A DNA stretch of 28,005 nucleotides from Beroe ovata (taxonomy: Eukaryota; Ctenophora; Nuda; Beroida; Beroidae): the NCBI GenBank assembly GCA_946803715.1, contig CAMPET010000238.1, positions 77,699-105,703 of the forward strand, given 5' to 3'. The notes beneath the pieces are model-generated. The model searched no databases, had not been told where the DNA came from, and saw only the letters and a program-made list of their open reading frames with translations. The position numbers and the translations under genes are program-made. Of the stretch, positions 1 to 8,200 are shown piece by piece; position 1 is the stretch's first letter; every line of letters starts with the position of its first letter.

Positions 1-420
1 CATTAGAAACTCGGACAACCAAAATTTCACGTCAATCCGATGATCGGTTTTCGAGTTAATGGCCACCATAACCCCTTTTCCACCCAAAACGTGTCAGTTT
101 GAGTGAGCGATTGAGGATAGCACCCAAACGGATCGACCGATTGACTTGATACTTCTACCATAGCTCAAGGACCATTAGAAACTCGGACAACCAAAATTTC
201 ACTTCAATCCGATGATCATCACCTGAGTTTGTGGCCGCCATAACCCCTTATCGACTTAAACATGTCAGTTTGAGTGAGCATTTGAGGATATCTCCCAAAC
301 AGATCGGCCGATTGACTTGAAACTTTTACCTTAGCTCAAGGACCATGAGAAACTCGGACAACCAAAATTTCACGTCGATCCGTTAATCGGTTCCCGAGAT
401 AAGGGCCGACATAACTCCTT
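1..420. repeat. 172-bp tandem repeat, about 2.4 copies
   Basis: The phrase AAACTCGGACAACCAAAATT recurs near 6, 178 and 349, giving a period of 171-172 bp. The copies are visibly diverged by point changes. Each unit also holds GATTGACTTGA followed by AGCTCAAGGACCAT. A diverged partial copy lies at about 2375-2480. No coding capacity is convincing. It is probably a non-coding satellite or the internal repeat of a larger element running off the left edge. Confidence 0.9.
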
Positions 421-425
421 AACAG

Positions 426-560
426 AATACAGTAGCATACGATCACATTATGACATCTACCGTGGAATCTCGTGATGGAAATATACAGCTGTATGATACA
501 GTCTGTATCACATTACACAACGTCACAGTACACGATGACTCGGTTATGTGCAACTATTGA
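426..560 (+). other. Weak candidate exon or small ORF
   Basis: After an AACAG that could be a splice acceptor, one frame stays open for 44 codons to TGA at 558-560. It ends in LHNVTVHDDSVMCNY, which looks faintly like the end of an immunoglobulin-type domain. I see no donor site before the stop and no start signal. It could belong upstream of the membrane-protein gene at 833-2748, or be chance. I make no functional claim. Confidence 0.2.
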
Positions 561-747
561 TTCGATTATCCTTACTTAAGCTGACATTGTTATGCTATCA
601 TTCAATACGGAAGAAGTACTTTTCAACAAGTATAACAATTGAAATAACAGCTATATCTGAGCTACTTGTTCATTTTGTTTTCAAACTCAAGGATTTGTTT
701 TTGCTCTTGAAACTAGTTCCAAAATTGCGCGATATCCTCATACTTAC

Positions 748-805
748 CTGACGTCGAGGTTAAGGCTGATCTATCAGGGTCTTCCTCTGGGCCGAGTCTC
801 ACCAT
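748..805 (-). CDS. First coding exon of an unidentified minus-strand gene (partial)
   Basis: On the minus strand an ATG at 805-803 in a good context (gcaATGG) opens MVRLGPEEDPDRSALTSTS. It ends at a perfect donor, CAG|GTAAGT, with the donor GT at 747-746. The exon is 58 nt and leaves phase 1. Later exons should lie at lower coordinates, but positions 1-740 are mostly repeat and I could not find a convincing second exon, so the gene probably continues off the left edge. It is head-to-head with the exon at 833-912 of the plus-strand gene. The product is not recognised; the visible residues are acidic then Ser/Thr-rich, with no signal peptide. Confidence 0.5.
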
Positions 806-832
806 TGCACACCGGTTAGATGAATCCTGCAG

Positions 833-2748
833 TTGGGACAAATGTTCCCACTCTGGACGTATAATTTATGTTAGCGGGTGCTGCGGAAACGCGGCACCTT
901 CCAATAGAAATGGTAAATTTGAATCCTTTGATTGAGTGGTCGATTTTTCCCATTCCAGCCCACCCATTTTTGACGCGTTGACCCTCACTCATCCTCCCTG
1001 TCCCTGTGTTTTCTGTTACCCTGACCCCCTCACTCCCAATCTCATCAGACCCCCCCATTATCTGTCGTTTTCCCTCAGTGAAGCGACGCTCGACAAGCAC
1101 TACGATGATGATCACAGCCATATCAGTGGGAGTGGTCCTATCACTTCTCCTGATTGTACTGATTTTCGCGTGTGGACAGAAGTTGTATACCAGTCACTAT
1201 CGGAGACGGGAGAGATTGAGAAACCTCAGACTGGGATCTTGTGAGTGTGTGTGTGTGTTTGTTTGCAGTGGAATTAGTTTTTATATGATGTGTAGCATCG
1301 TGTGCAACATTCGACCAACAGAGGAGAGTGATGTGAAGCGGTATAGTGGTGTCAAGCGGTGGAGTGGCGCCAAGCGAAAAGTGGTGTCAAGCGAAAAGTG
1401 GTGTCAAGCGGAAAAGTGGTGTCAAGCGGAAAGTGATGTCAAGCGAGAAGTGGTGTCAAGCAAGAATGGTGCCAAGCAAATAGTGGTGTCAAGCGCAATG
1501 TGATGTCAAGCGAAAAGTAGTGTCAAGCAAGAGTAGTGCCAAGCGGAAAAGTGGTGTCAAGCGGTACAGTGGTACCAAGCGTAAAAGTGGTGTCAAGCGA
1601 AAGGAATGTGTAGAAGTGGTGTCAACTCTTGTTAACATGGTGTCAATGTTTCAGCGGGTGCTGACTATGTTGTGCGTCTACTGCCAGGGGAAGCTCCTTT
1701 CCAAGACACGCTCCCTCCTTCTTACTCTGACTCAATCATACAACCACGTGAGTCAAGACTATTACATGAGAAATGGTAACATCTGTTAACTTCCATCCAT
1801 TGTGGTTTACGTTATGGTTCAAGGGATTCGACACCACACAATTCTGTAACCTCCCCAACCACTCTTCAGGCGAAGAACCCCCAGGATATCGCTCGTCCAA
1901 CCCTCTTGAAAGGTAAATTTTCCATAGTAATATCCATCATCAAATAATGACGATGTTACCCCCCCTATTTTAAGCTTGATTTTAGGGATGATTACTGACC
2001 GATGAAGTGACCCTCATTCCTCCCCCACTCTCACATTGCCACATGATACCGTATTGTATAGCTATGTGCTAAAATAATACCGTGTTATGTCCTCAGTATT
2101 ATAGAGCGGAATACATTGAATGCATTCCCTGTGTATAATCTTTGTTTTTATCGAACTTTACGGAACGCGCGGTCGCCAAACGGTGCGTTCGTGATTTGAG
2201 AGTGTGCACGCGCTGTCTTTTTGGGGATATTCGGATTTGTTAAGAATGTTGCCAACTTTTGCGCGCAGATTAGAGATTTGTTCGCGCGCCGGCCGCAAAC
2301 GAATCTCAGCAGAAAATTTGTGTCAGTCGCAAAAGTTGCCAGAACATGATACGAGTGAGCAATGTGTAAAAGCTCTCAACGGATAGACTGATTGCCTTGA
2401 AACTTAAACCAAAGCTCAAGGATCACGAATAGGAGAAGTTACATGTCCTAGGTTCCTAGGTTAATGGCCGATACCTTACCCAAAGTAACATTGACTGTTC
2501 CCGCTAAGACACCTCCCCAAACCCCTCTCTCCCCCTAACCCACCAGGTTACTCGATATTGCCGAATCATCCGGGTACCGATCTCCCCACGCTGCCAAACA
2601 CCGATCCCACTCCGCCCTTATGGTCATGGTGGAGCAGGACGATGAAGATTCCGACTCGGAAGAGGGCCCAGGCCCCGCAACACCACCCGAAAACAAGGTC
2701 ATGACGTCACGTGGCGAGGTGAAGACAACAGAGATGGAGGTCACGTGA
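833..2748 (+). CDS. Single-pass membrane protein with Cys-rich ectodomain and PPxY tail (Shisa/WBP1/VOPP1-like), 5' end missing
   Basis: Five exons join in phase: 833-912, 1079-1240, 1655-1747, 1870-1912 and 2547-2748 (TGA 2746-2748), giving 192 visible residues. The first visible exon encodes WDKCSHSGRIIYVSGCCGN, a short Cys-containing segment. The second has a transmembrane helix (about 20 residues beginning ITAISVGVVLSLLLIV) followed by a basic stop-transfer stretch (HYRRRERLRN). The tail carries LPPSYSD and EEPPGYRS, both PPxY motifs that typically bind WW domains, for example of NEDD4-type ubiquitin ligases. It ends in an acidic stretch (EQDDEDSDSEE). Cys-rich ectodomain, one helix and PPxY tail is the layout of Shisa-like adaptors (Shisa, WBP1, VOPP1). 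I infer family membership from that layout only. A signal-peptide exon must lie upstream and was not found. The first exon may start earlier (778, phase 1), adding SCS before WDKC. Introns 1-2 hold microsatellite and minisatellite. Confidence 0.75.
1241..1266 (+). repeat. GT-rich tract beginning at a splice donor
   Basis: The donor of the transmembrane exon reads GTGAGTGTGTGTGTGTTTG, so the intron opens directly into a GT repeat. Confidence 0.8.
1320..1652 (+). repeat. Minisatellite, GTGGTGTCAAGCG(A)AAA type
   Basis: This is a tandem array of roughly 14-18 bp units with core GGTGTCAAGCG, degenerate in length and in the purine-rich spacer. It fills the intron of the membrane-protein gene between 1240 and 1655. 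The long ORFs here (VKRYSGVKRWSGAKR and similar) are translations of the repeat and not genes. Confidence 0.95.
2160..2350. other. CG-rich intronic segment with an inverted repeat
   Basis: The segment has several GCGCGC stretches and an 11-bp perfect inverted repeat: CAACTTTTGCG at 2253-2263 and CGCAAAAGTTG at 2328-2338. It lies in the last intron of the membrane-protein gene, just before a diverged copy of the 172-bp repeat. It might be a decayed small transposon, but no target-site duplication is obvious. Confidence 0.4.
2375..2480. repeat. Diverged partial copy of the 172-bp repeat
   Basis: The segment ACTGATTGCCTTGAAACTTA, then AGCTCAAGGATCA and later GTTAATGGCCG, follows the order of the unit at 1-420 with many changes. 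It shows the repeat is dispersed. Confidence 0.55.
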
Positions 2749-2912
2749 CGAGAGAGTCAGAGTGAGATCACGTGACCAGAGAAGAGATTATGTAAAGTGA
2801 AGGACTGTGGTGTCGCTTGAGAGAAACGGTCATTAGGATGGCGGGACTGTGGAATATATGGTGTGGTTAAAAGAGAGATTGTCTGCAGGAAGTTTGGTAT
2901 TCAGTCAGAACA

Positions 2913-2918
2913 ATTAAA
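2913..2918 (+). terminator. Poly(A) signal ATTAAA of the membrane-protein gene
   Basis: ATTAAA lies 165 nt after the TGA at 2746-2748, followed by a GT-rich stretch (TTTTGTGATTTGTAGTGGTTG). This fits cleavage near 2935. Confidence 0.55.
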
Positions 2919-2939
2919 GTTTTGTGATTTGTAGTGGTT

Positions 2940-3385
2940 GTTTCAAACAATGGAGTGTGATTAATTTGGTGATTTTCCATTCTTTTCTTCCTTCCCATCC
3001 TTTGTTTCCTCTTCATCTTTTGACAGAAGTTGAAATGTTGTTATTTGTATTGTACTGAAGCGTTGGGTTCACATTTTTGGATTCATTGTTTACACAGACA
3101 CACAAACATAGGCAGAAAAACAATAAGTTCAAATGCGTTGGTTTTATAATCTTTATTGAAAATTTTTGTATGATATCGATAGAAACAACTTAAAGACTGT
3201 CGTTAAAAAATAAAAAAACACGATTTAAAAAAATTTATGTTTCCAGTTCCATAACCTGCCAGCATTCCCCTCTCTGCTCTGAATTAGAGCCTCCTACTCG
3301 CGTCTGTTGTATTTTGGGTCAAATCATGTGATCTGCCCCCTGCGTGGAGAATTTGACCAGGGTGGACTGGTGTGATGCTCAGTGG
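2940..3385. other. Convergent 3' intergenic region
   Basis: This stretch separates the 3' ends of two convergent genes. It is AT-rich with A-runs at 3205-3235 and includes the minus-strand 3' UTR of the secreted-protein gene. No exon was seen. Confidence 0.6.
3152..3157 (-). terminator. Poly(A) signal AATAAA, distal, of the secreted Cys-rich protein gene
   Basis: TTTATT on the plus strand reads AATAAA on the minus strand, about 230 nt past the TAA at 3388-3386. Confidence 0.5.
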
Positions 3386-5755
3386 TTAGACCATCTCAAC
3401 ACAGACCTGTTCGTCCAAAAGGTAGTAGGTCTGAAAAGGGAGAAGATAAGATGAGACAAGCACGTTATTGCGAGGAGAGTATGAGTTTTTCTATTCATAG
3501 ACTGCCAATTCGAGAGGTGCTCAAATCTCCTCCTTCTCCCATATTCCCTATCTCAAAATTCTGTCTTTGTAATCCCAATTTCCAACACTCCCATTTCCCA
3601 GGGTTCTGGGTAACCCACAAAATCCCCCTCTCTTTTCTTACCTCCTTGACGCAATTTCCCTGTATGGCAATGTTGTCTTGCACTGCTTTGTACGTGTCGA
3701 TTCCGTCCTCTCCGACGATCTCATCGATCGCATCAATAACCTGCCCCTCAGTTTGTTTGAACAGGTCGTAGTAGGTGTCGATAGTCTCAATGACACACTG
3801 AAAAGTTATGGGGTTGTTGATGATTCATTCCATACTTTTTATTTTATGGCAAATTTTGGACTTCTTTGACCGGAAGGTGATTAGAGAAAGTAAGGTGATT
3901 AGAGATAATTAGTTAATTAGTTAGTGATGATTAGGTGATTATCCAACCTCGGCCACACTCCTGATGGCGGTCTGTGTGCAGCATGGGATATCAGTACTCT
4001 CGATGTATGTCTCCATGTTGTCCTGACAGTTACCACAGAAACCGTATGGGGAAACGTAGGGACATGTGTCGAGGTCGTGGGTAGCAGAGAATGCTCCCTG
4101 AGAGGTGATAGGGGGTCAGGATGGGAGAAATACTTGAGATGTGGGTCTTTGGACGAAACTTGGTTTGGGATTTCATATATCATGTCAGTCGAATCTGTTC
4201 CGTTGCTGGGGCAGTCTAGTCTAGGTTGATCTGCTTACCTCCATGTAATCCGCCGAGACCTCCATGCACCCACTTCGGCAGAACTCTCCAGCCTTCTTTA
4301 CGAAACTGTGGAGACCTTTTCGAGCTCCTGCGAAAAAATAGTTTCCTCAGTTAGACTCGTGTGATTGGAAACGACGACTACGTCTCGCGAACGACAGGAT
4401 TCGTGGATTTTTGGTAAATGTCCAAATTTTTACCTGCAATCATCTCTTCCTGTGTTTCCTCTGGGATGTGTTCATCAATCAGAGCCTTGAGATCATCATA
4501 GCTTGTAATTCTGTTTCTGATCTGAGGTGTATAGAGCTCGTTATTTTTCTTATTGAACAAATTTTTGTTACAGAGATGTAGATCATGTTTTCTTTACTTA
4601 TTGATACTGATTTCGGTCTGTGTTTTTGTGTTTATAACCAAACGTGGAGAGCACTATTCATTTTCCGACTTTTGTGTTTATACTTAAACAGTTTCATCAA
4701 GTATAAGTGGTGAAATATGTTCTTAACATTGTTCACCGCCGGTGACAAATCTTGACAACTTGTCAAGAAACTCACTAGTTACAATGGTAGCAGTTACCAT
4801 GGTAACAACACCATGGCAACAGCACACTTACCATGGTAACGATCATTCCCATGGGATCTCCCTCCTCCCTCGTGTTAACGTACTCCTGGATCATGCCCTG
4901 GACCAGGGGAGAGCTCATCTTCCTCTCCACGACATCGATAGCCGTACTCCAGAAGTTCTCGTCTCGTTTAGCACAACCGGACATGGTCTTAACGACCCGG
5001 TCCAGACAGGGAACTCCGTAAGCGCACGATTTCTGGGCGAGCATTCGACCCTGACCATCGTCACTGATACCTGAGGTGGTGTCATGGTAATGAAATTGTT
5101 GTCATGGTAACAGTTGTCATGGTAACAGTTGTCATGGTAACAGTTGAGTTGTTATGATATAACAACGGTGTTGTCATGGTTTTGAAGGGGATCTTGTGGT
5201 TTGGTATGGAATTGGGAACATAACTTAAACTTTGGACGAAATTTTGACGACATTATTATCAGTTCTTCTAATATCCTTCATGAAGGGTGCAACTAGTATT
5301 TAAATATGACATGTCTCAACTCTCTATAGGATGACAAGGTATCAAAGAGAACAGCAACAACATTGTGTTGTTTATCGGACTCACAGTTTGCCATATCCTC
5401 GTATGTTGGCATTGCAAAGTCTTCAGCGGATGAAAACTCGTGCATCTTCGCCTCTCCAAAGCAGTACACTGAAATGAGGTAAGAGTAAACACGTGTGCGT
5501 TGCTATAGCAACCTAGATAGAGTTGTTGTAACTGTGTTGTTAGGTGTTGTTATGGTGATTGTGTTGCTATGGTTATACTTACGTTCGTCAAAGTAGTTTG
5601 AACAGTCTCCCGCTCTTTTGGATGAGAAGTCTCGTCTTAGGGCGTTCTTGAATGCTTTGCAGTGTCTGCAGGGTGTTACTTAGCATGAGGCACACTGTGC
5701 GGCACAGACACAGACACACAAACACATGCACATACACACACACACACACATACAT

Positions 5756-5786
<31 letters not shown>

Positions 5787-5918
5787 TCACCCGAAGATTT
5801 CCTCTACTTGGGCAATGAACATGGGTTTGATTATACTCCTCAGGGAATCAGCGGGCTCATTTTCACAGAACGAGGCAGAGCCGAGACCCACAAGAGCTAG
5901 AACTATCAGGAACTTCAT
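3386..5918 (-). CDS. Secreted cysteine-rich protein, nine exons, family unknown
   Basis: The exons in minus order are 5918-5791, 5665-5583, 5468-5385, 5070-4832, 4521-4434, 4327-4239, 4097-3948, 3797-3642 and 3430-3386. All junction phases agree and the model gives 353 residues. It starts with a clear signal peptide, MKFLIVLALVGLGSAS, so the protein should be secreted. The mature chain has 18 cysteines spread over all exons, including FCGNC and PCC, in predicted helical, rather acidic segments. An even count suggests up to nine disulfides. No catalytic motif, transmembrane helix or known domain was recognised. Donors are good (GTGAGT, GTAAGT, GTAAGC) except exon 7, which uses a weak GTTGGA. 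If that site is not used, translation adds VG and stops at 3941-3939, with AATAAA at 3843-3838. Introns contain palindromic X-box motifs, and the first intron opens with a GT repeat. Confidence 0.88.
3838..3843 (-). terminator. Proximal poly(A) signal AATAAA (alternative end)
   Basis: On the minus strand AATAAA lies about 95 nt past the in-frame TAA (3941-3939) that follows exon 7 of the secreted-protein gene if its weak donor is skipped. It offers a shorter mRNA lacking the last two exons. Confidence 0.4.
4793..4840. promoter_or_regulatory. Cluster of X-box (RFX-like) palindromes
   Basis: GTTACCATGGTAAC at 4793-4806 is a perfect 14-bp palindrome matching the GTTNCCATGGNAAC type of RFX site. 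It is followed by AACACCATGGCAAC (4807-4820) and CTTACCATGGTAAC (4827-4840). The last one spans the exon 4 donor of the secreted-protein gene, so it mixes coding and splice sequence. Confidence 0.5.
5083..5166. promoter_or_regulatory. Tandem X-box array and 19-bp dyad in an intron
   Basis: The 15-bp unit GTTGTCATGGTAACA occurs three times head-to-tail from 5098 to 5142, with a partial copy before it at 5083. It is followed by the dyad GTTGTTATGATATAACAAC (5148-5166). The unit fits the RFX X-box form GTNRYCATRGYAAC. Function is inferred from the motif only. Confidence 0.55.
5499..5512. promoter_or_regulatory. Perfect X-box palindrome GTTGCTATAGCAAC
   Basis: A 14-bp perfect palindrome lies in the intron between exons 2 and 3 of the secreted-protein gene. 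A looser relative, GTTGCTATGGTTAT, lies at about 5562. Confidence 0.5.
5702..5790 (-). repeat. (CA)n/(CATA)n microsatellite abutting a splice donor
   Basis: On the minus strand intron 1 of the secreted-protein gene starts GTGAGTGTGTGTGTG and continues as GT/GTAT repeats almost to the next exon. ORFs such as CVCVCMYVMYVCV are repeat translations. Confidence 0.9.
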
Positions 5919-6136
5919 GTCCTGATAATTGGGGAAAATTTGAGAAAATGATTTAACGAAAAAATTGAAAAAGATATATCAAAAAAATAAAAGTTTAGTT
6001 AAGTTCTGTGGTTCTGTAACAAATAGAAAATGACGGGTGTTATGTAGTTATTTTTTCGATTTCATGTGAGAAAGTTAAGTCGGGCGAAGTCGTAAGTCAA
6101 AATGGAAAATGATGGTTTCAGTTCGGGACCCTGCTG

Positions 6137-6144
6137 TTATATAA
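6137..6144 (-). promoter_or_regulatory. Possible TATA box for the secreted-protein gene
   Basis: TTATATAA lies 219 bp upstream of the ATG at 5918, next to a G-run. It is nearly symmetrical, so direction is set only by the gene that follows. It would give a 5' UTR near 190 nt. Confidence 0.35.
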
Positions 6145-6271
6145 GGGGGGACGGGGCTGGGAGAGAATGTTTGCGGAAATATCCTCTTATCTCTACCTCT
6201 CTAATTGATTTTCTTCTCGGTATAACACCATGGAAAATTGGGCGGAATATTTGAAATATATATTTCCGGAT

Positions 6272-6981
6272 CACGTGCCGATAAAAAGTCTCTGATAATG
6301 TTGAATTGATGATATCACTGTTGGAAACGAATAATCTCTCTCTCAAAATTCAATTATTGAACTGGACATGGTGGGAAATTCTGGCCAAATTAAATAATCA
6401 GCCAATAATATCCGTGCATTTCTGGTTCCTTGGTACCGGAAATTATCATTGTAAACCATTTTTGGGCTAGGATTTTGGGCGTGAGCCAAATTGGAGGTTC
6501 AGGGTCGGAAGGACTGAGCCTTTTCAAGAGGTCAGGGATTCCTGAATGCAAGCTAAAGTATGGTTCTTGATCAATTTGATTTATTGAACTCTCTACAGTC
6601 CGTGGCTTGCACGTGTATCTGGTTTTTCGGAGAAATTTAATTCAATGTACAGTCGGCAGATCTCTCTTGATATGAGAATATATACATGCTATAGAAAAAC
6701 TGACCACGTTCTGTATTTATCAATATAATTCCCAATAAGCTCGCCTGCCCGTTCATCGCTCCTATTGGCTGTCGCACCCACGTGAGAATTTCCTCGCGCT
6801 CTGATTGGCTAATGGGTGGTGCTCATTCTCACTATTCTCACAAGCAATTCTTCGTGTGTGATTGGTCAATGACTGTCCCATGACAATCAAGCAGGAGGGA
6901 AAATCTACCGCAAATCTGTTCAGTTCAGCGTACAGTTTAGTGCACGTGCAAATCTCATGATTTGCACGTTTAAGTCACGTG
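6272..6981. promoter_or_regulatory. Divergent intergenic region with CCAAT boxes and CACGTG E-boxes
   Basis: The region lies between the starts of two divergent genes (5918 minus, 7147 plus). It contains CACGTG at 6272, 6610, 6779, 6943 and 6976, and inverted CCAAT boxes (ATTGG) at 6764, 6804 and 6861, two of them in the longer form GATTGG. CCAAT and CACGTG are classical NF-Y and bHLH (USF/MYC-type) sites. Promoter activity is inferred from position and density. Confidence 0.5.
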
Positions 6982-7146
6982 ATGGAAGAGCTTATTACGA
7001 GATATAGTTTTTTGTGGTGGGCGGAATACTGTATCATAAGACAGAATTGGAGATCGGTTGTTTTATCGATTACGTAAGTTGGAAAAGAGCTCCTTCATAA
7101 TCGTTTTTCTTGTCGTGTTTATTTGATCTTCCTAGACTTTGATACC

Positions 7147-8168
7147 ATGAGTAATTCAGTGAATTTTCGTGCCAACCAAAGGTAAGTGTTAACTCGCTCC
7201 TTTTTGCGGAGGTCTGAAACTCGCGTCGAAAGTTGTTTTTTTTCAATGATCTCACTTACTTTTCCCTTCTTAATTCGATCATGCGTTCACTGTACAATTC
7301 GCATTTTGCATCAAAAGTATAATTTTCAGCGAATCACTGCCATTTTAAAAACTTCGTTCCTAGCACATGCATAACTCGTAAAATCTACGTGCACGTCTCA
7401 CGGACATATTATTTTGACATATATTAACAGAGCATAGAACATGCTTTTTTACAAAAAAAGAGCGTTCATACTATATTTTCCTTGTGTCTTTTTTTCGTAC
7501 AATAGCATCTGTTTTGTTTCACGATATTTTCGATACAAATTTCCAAACAGGATGCCATGGATGGCGCCTCAATTTCTCACATTCTCTCAGAGGTAGCTCA
7601 AATTGTGCTTGTTACAAACACTGATATTGGATAACGTGTATATATATTGTAACGCCGTCAATCTAAGATTCTAGATAGTCGCACACACGCCTAGTCGGTG
7701 ATTTCAGAATTTCTTGTTCTTCGAAAATTTGTTTTCTAATATGAGATCGTCGAGTTTTAAGTCTAAGGTTAAGTGGTATACAGAAAACTCTTCAAATCGC
7801 AGGTGACCGATAATGTTTTGCCCCGAATAAACAGAACCTAGCATCTTCGAAATTCTTGCGTTTTCTACCCCCCTAACTGCAATAGATATTTCACTCGTAA
7901 TATACTTCATCACGCAAACACACACACACACACCACNCTTGTTCTTCGAAAATTTGTTTTCTAATATGAGGTCGTCGAGTTTTAAGTCTAAGGTTAAGTG
8001 GTATACGGAAAACTCGTCAAATCGCAGGTGACCGATAATGATTTGCCCCGAATAAAGAAAACCTAGCATCTTCGAAATTCATGCGTTTTCTACCACCCTA
8101 ACTGCAGTAGATATTTCACTCGTAGTATACTTTATCTCTACACACACGCAAACACACGCAAACACACA

Positions 8169-8200
<32 letters not shown>

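Noticed and set aside
548-751. ORF with a hydrophobic start that might be a signal peptide for the membrane protein
   Set aside because: It opens at GTG; the overlapping ATG at 546 stops after four codons.
816-1244. Long ORFs on both strands over the membrane-protein exons (816-1121 minus, 936-1244 plus)
   Set aside because: They are shadow frames: the in-phase exon chain with splice sites and a transmembrane helix uses a different frame.
3377-3400. tRNA-like A box GCTCAGTGGTTAGACC
   Set aside because: No B box follows and it overlaps the last exon of the secreted-protein gene.
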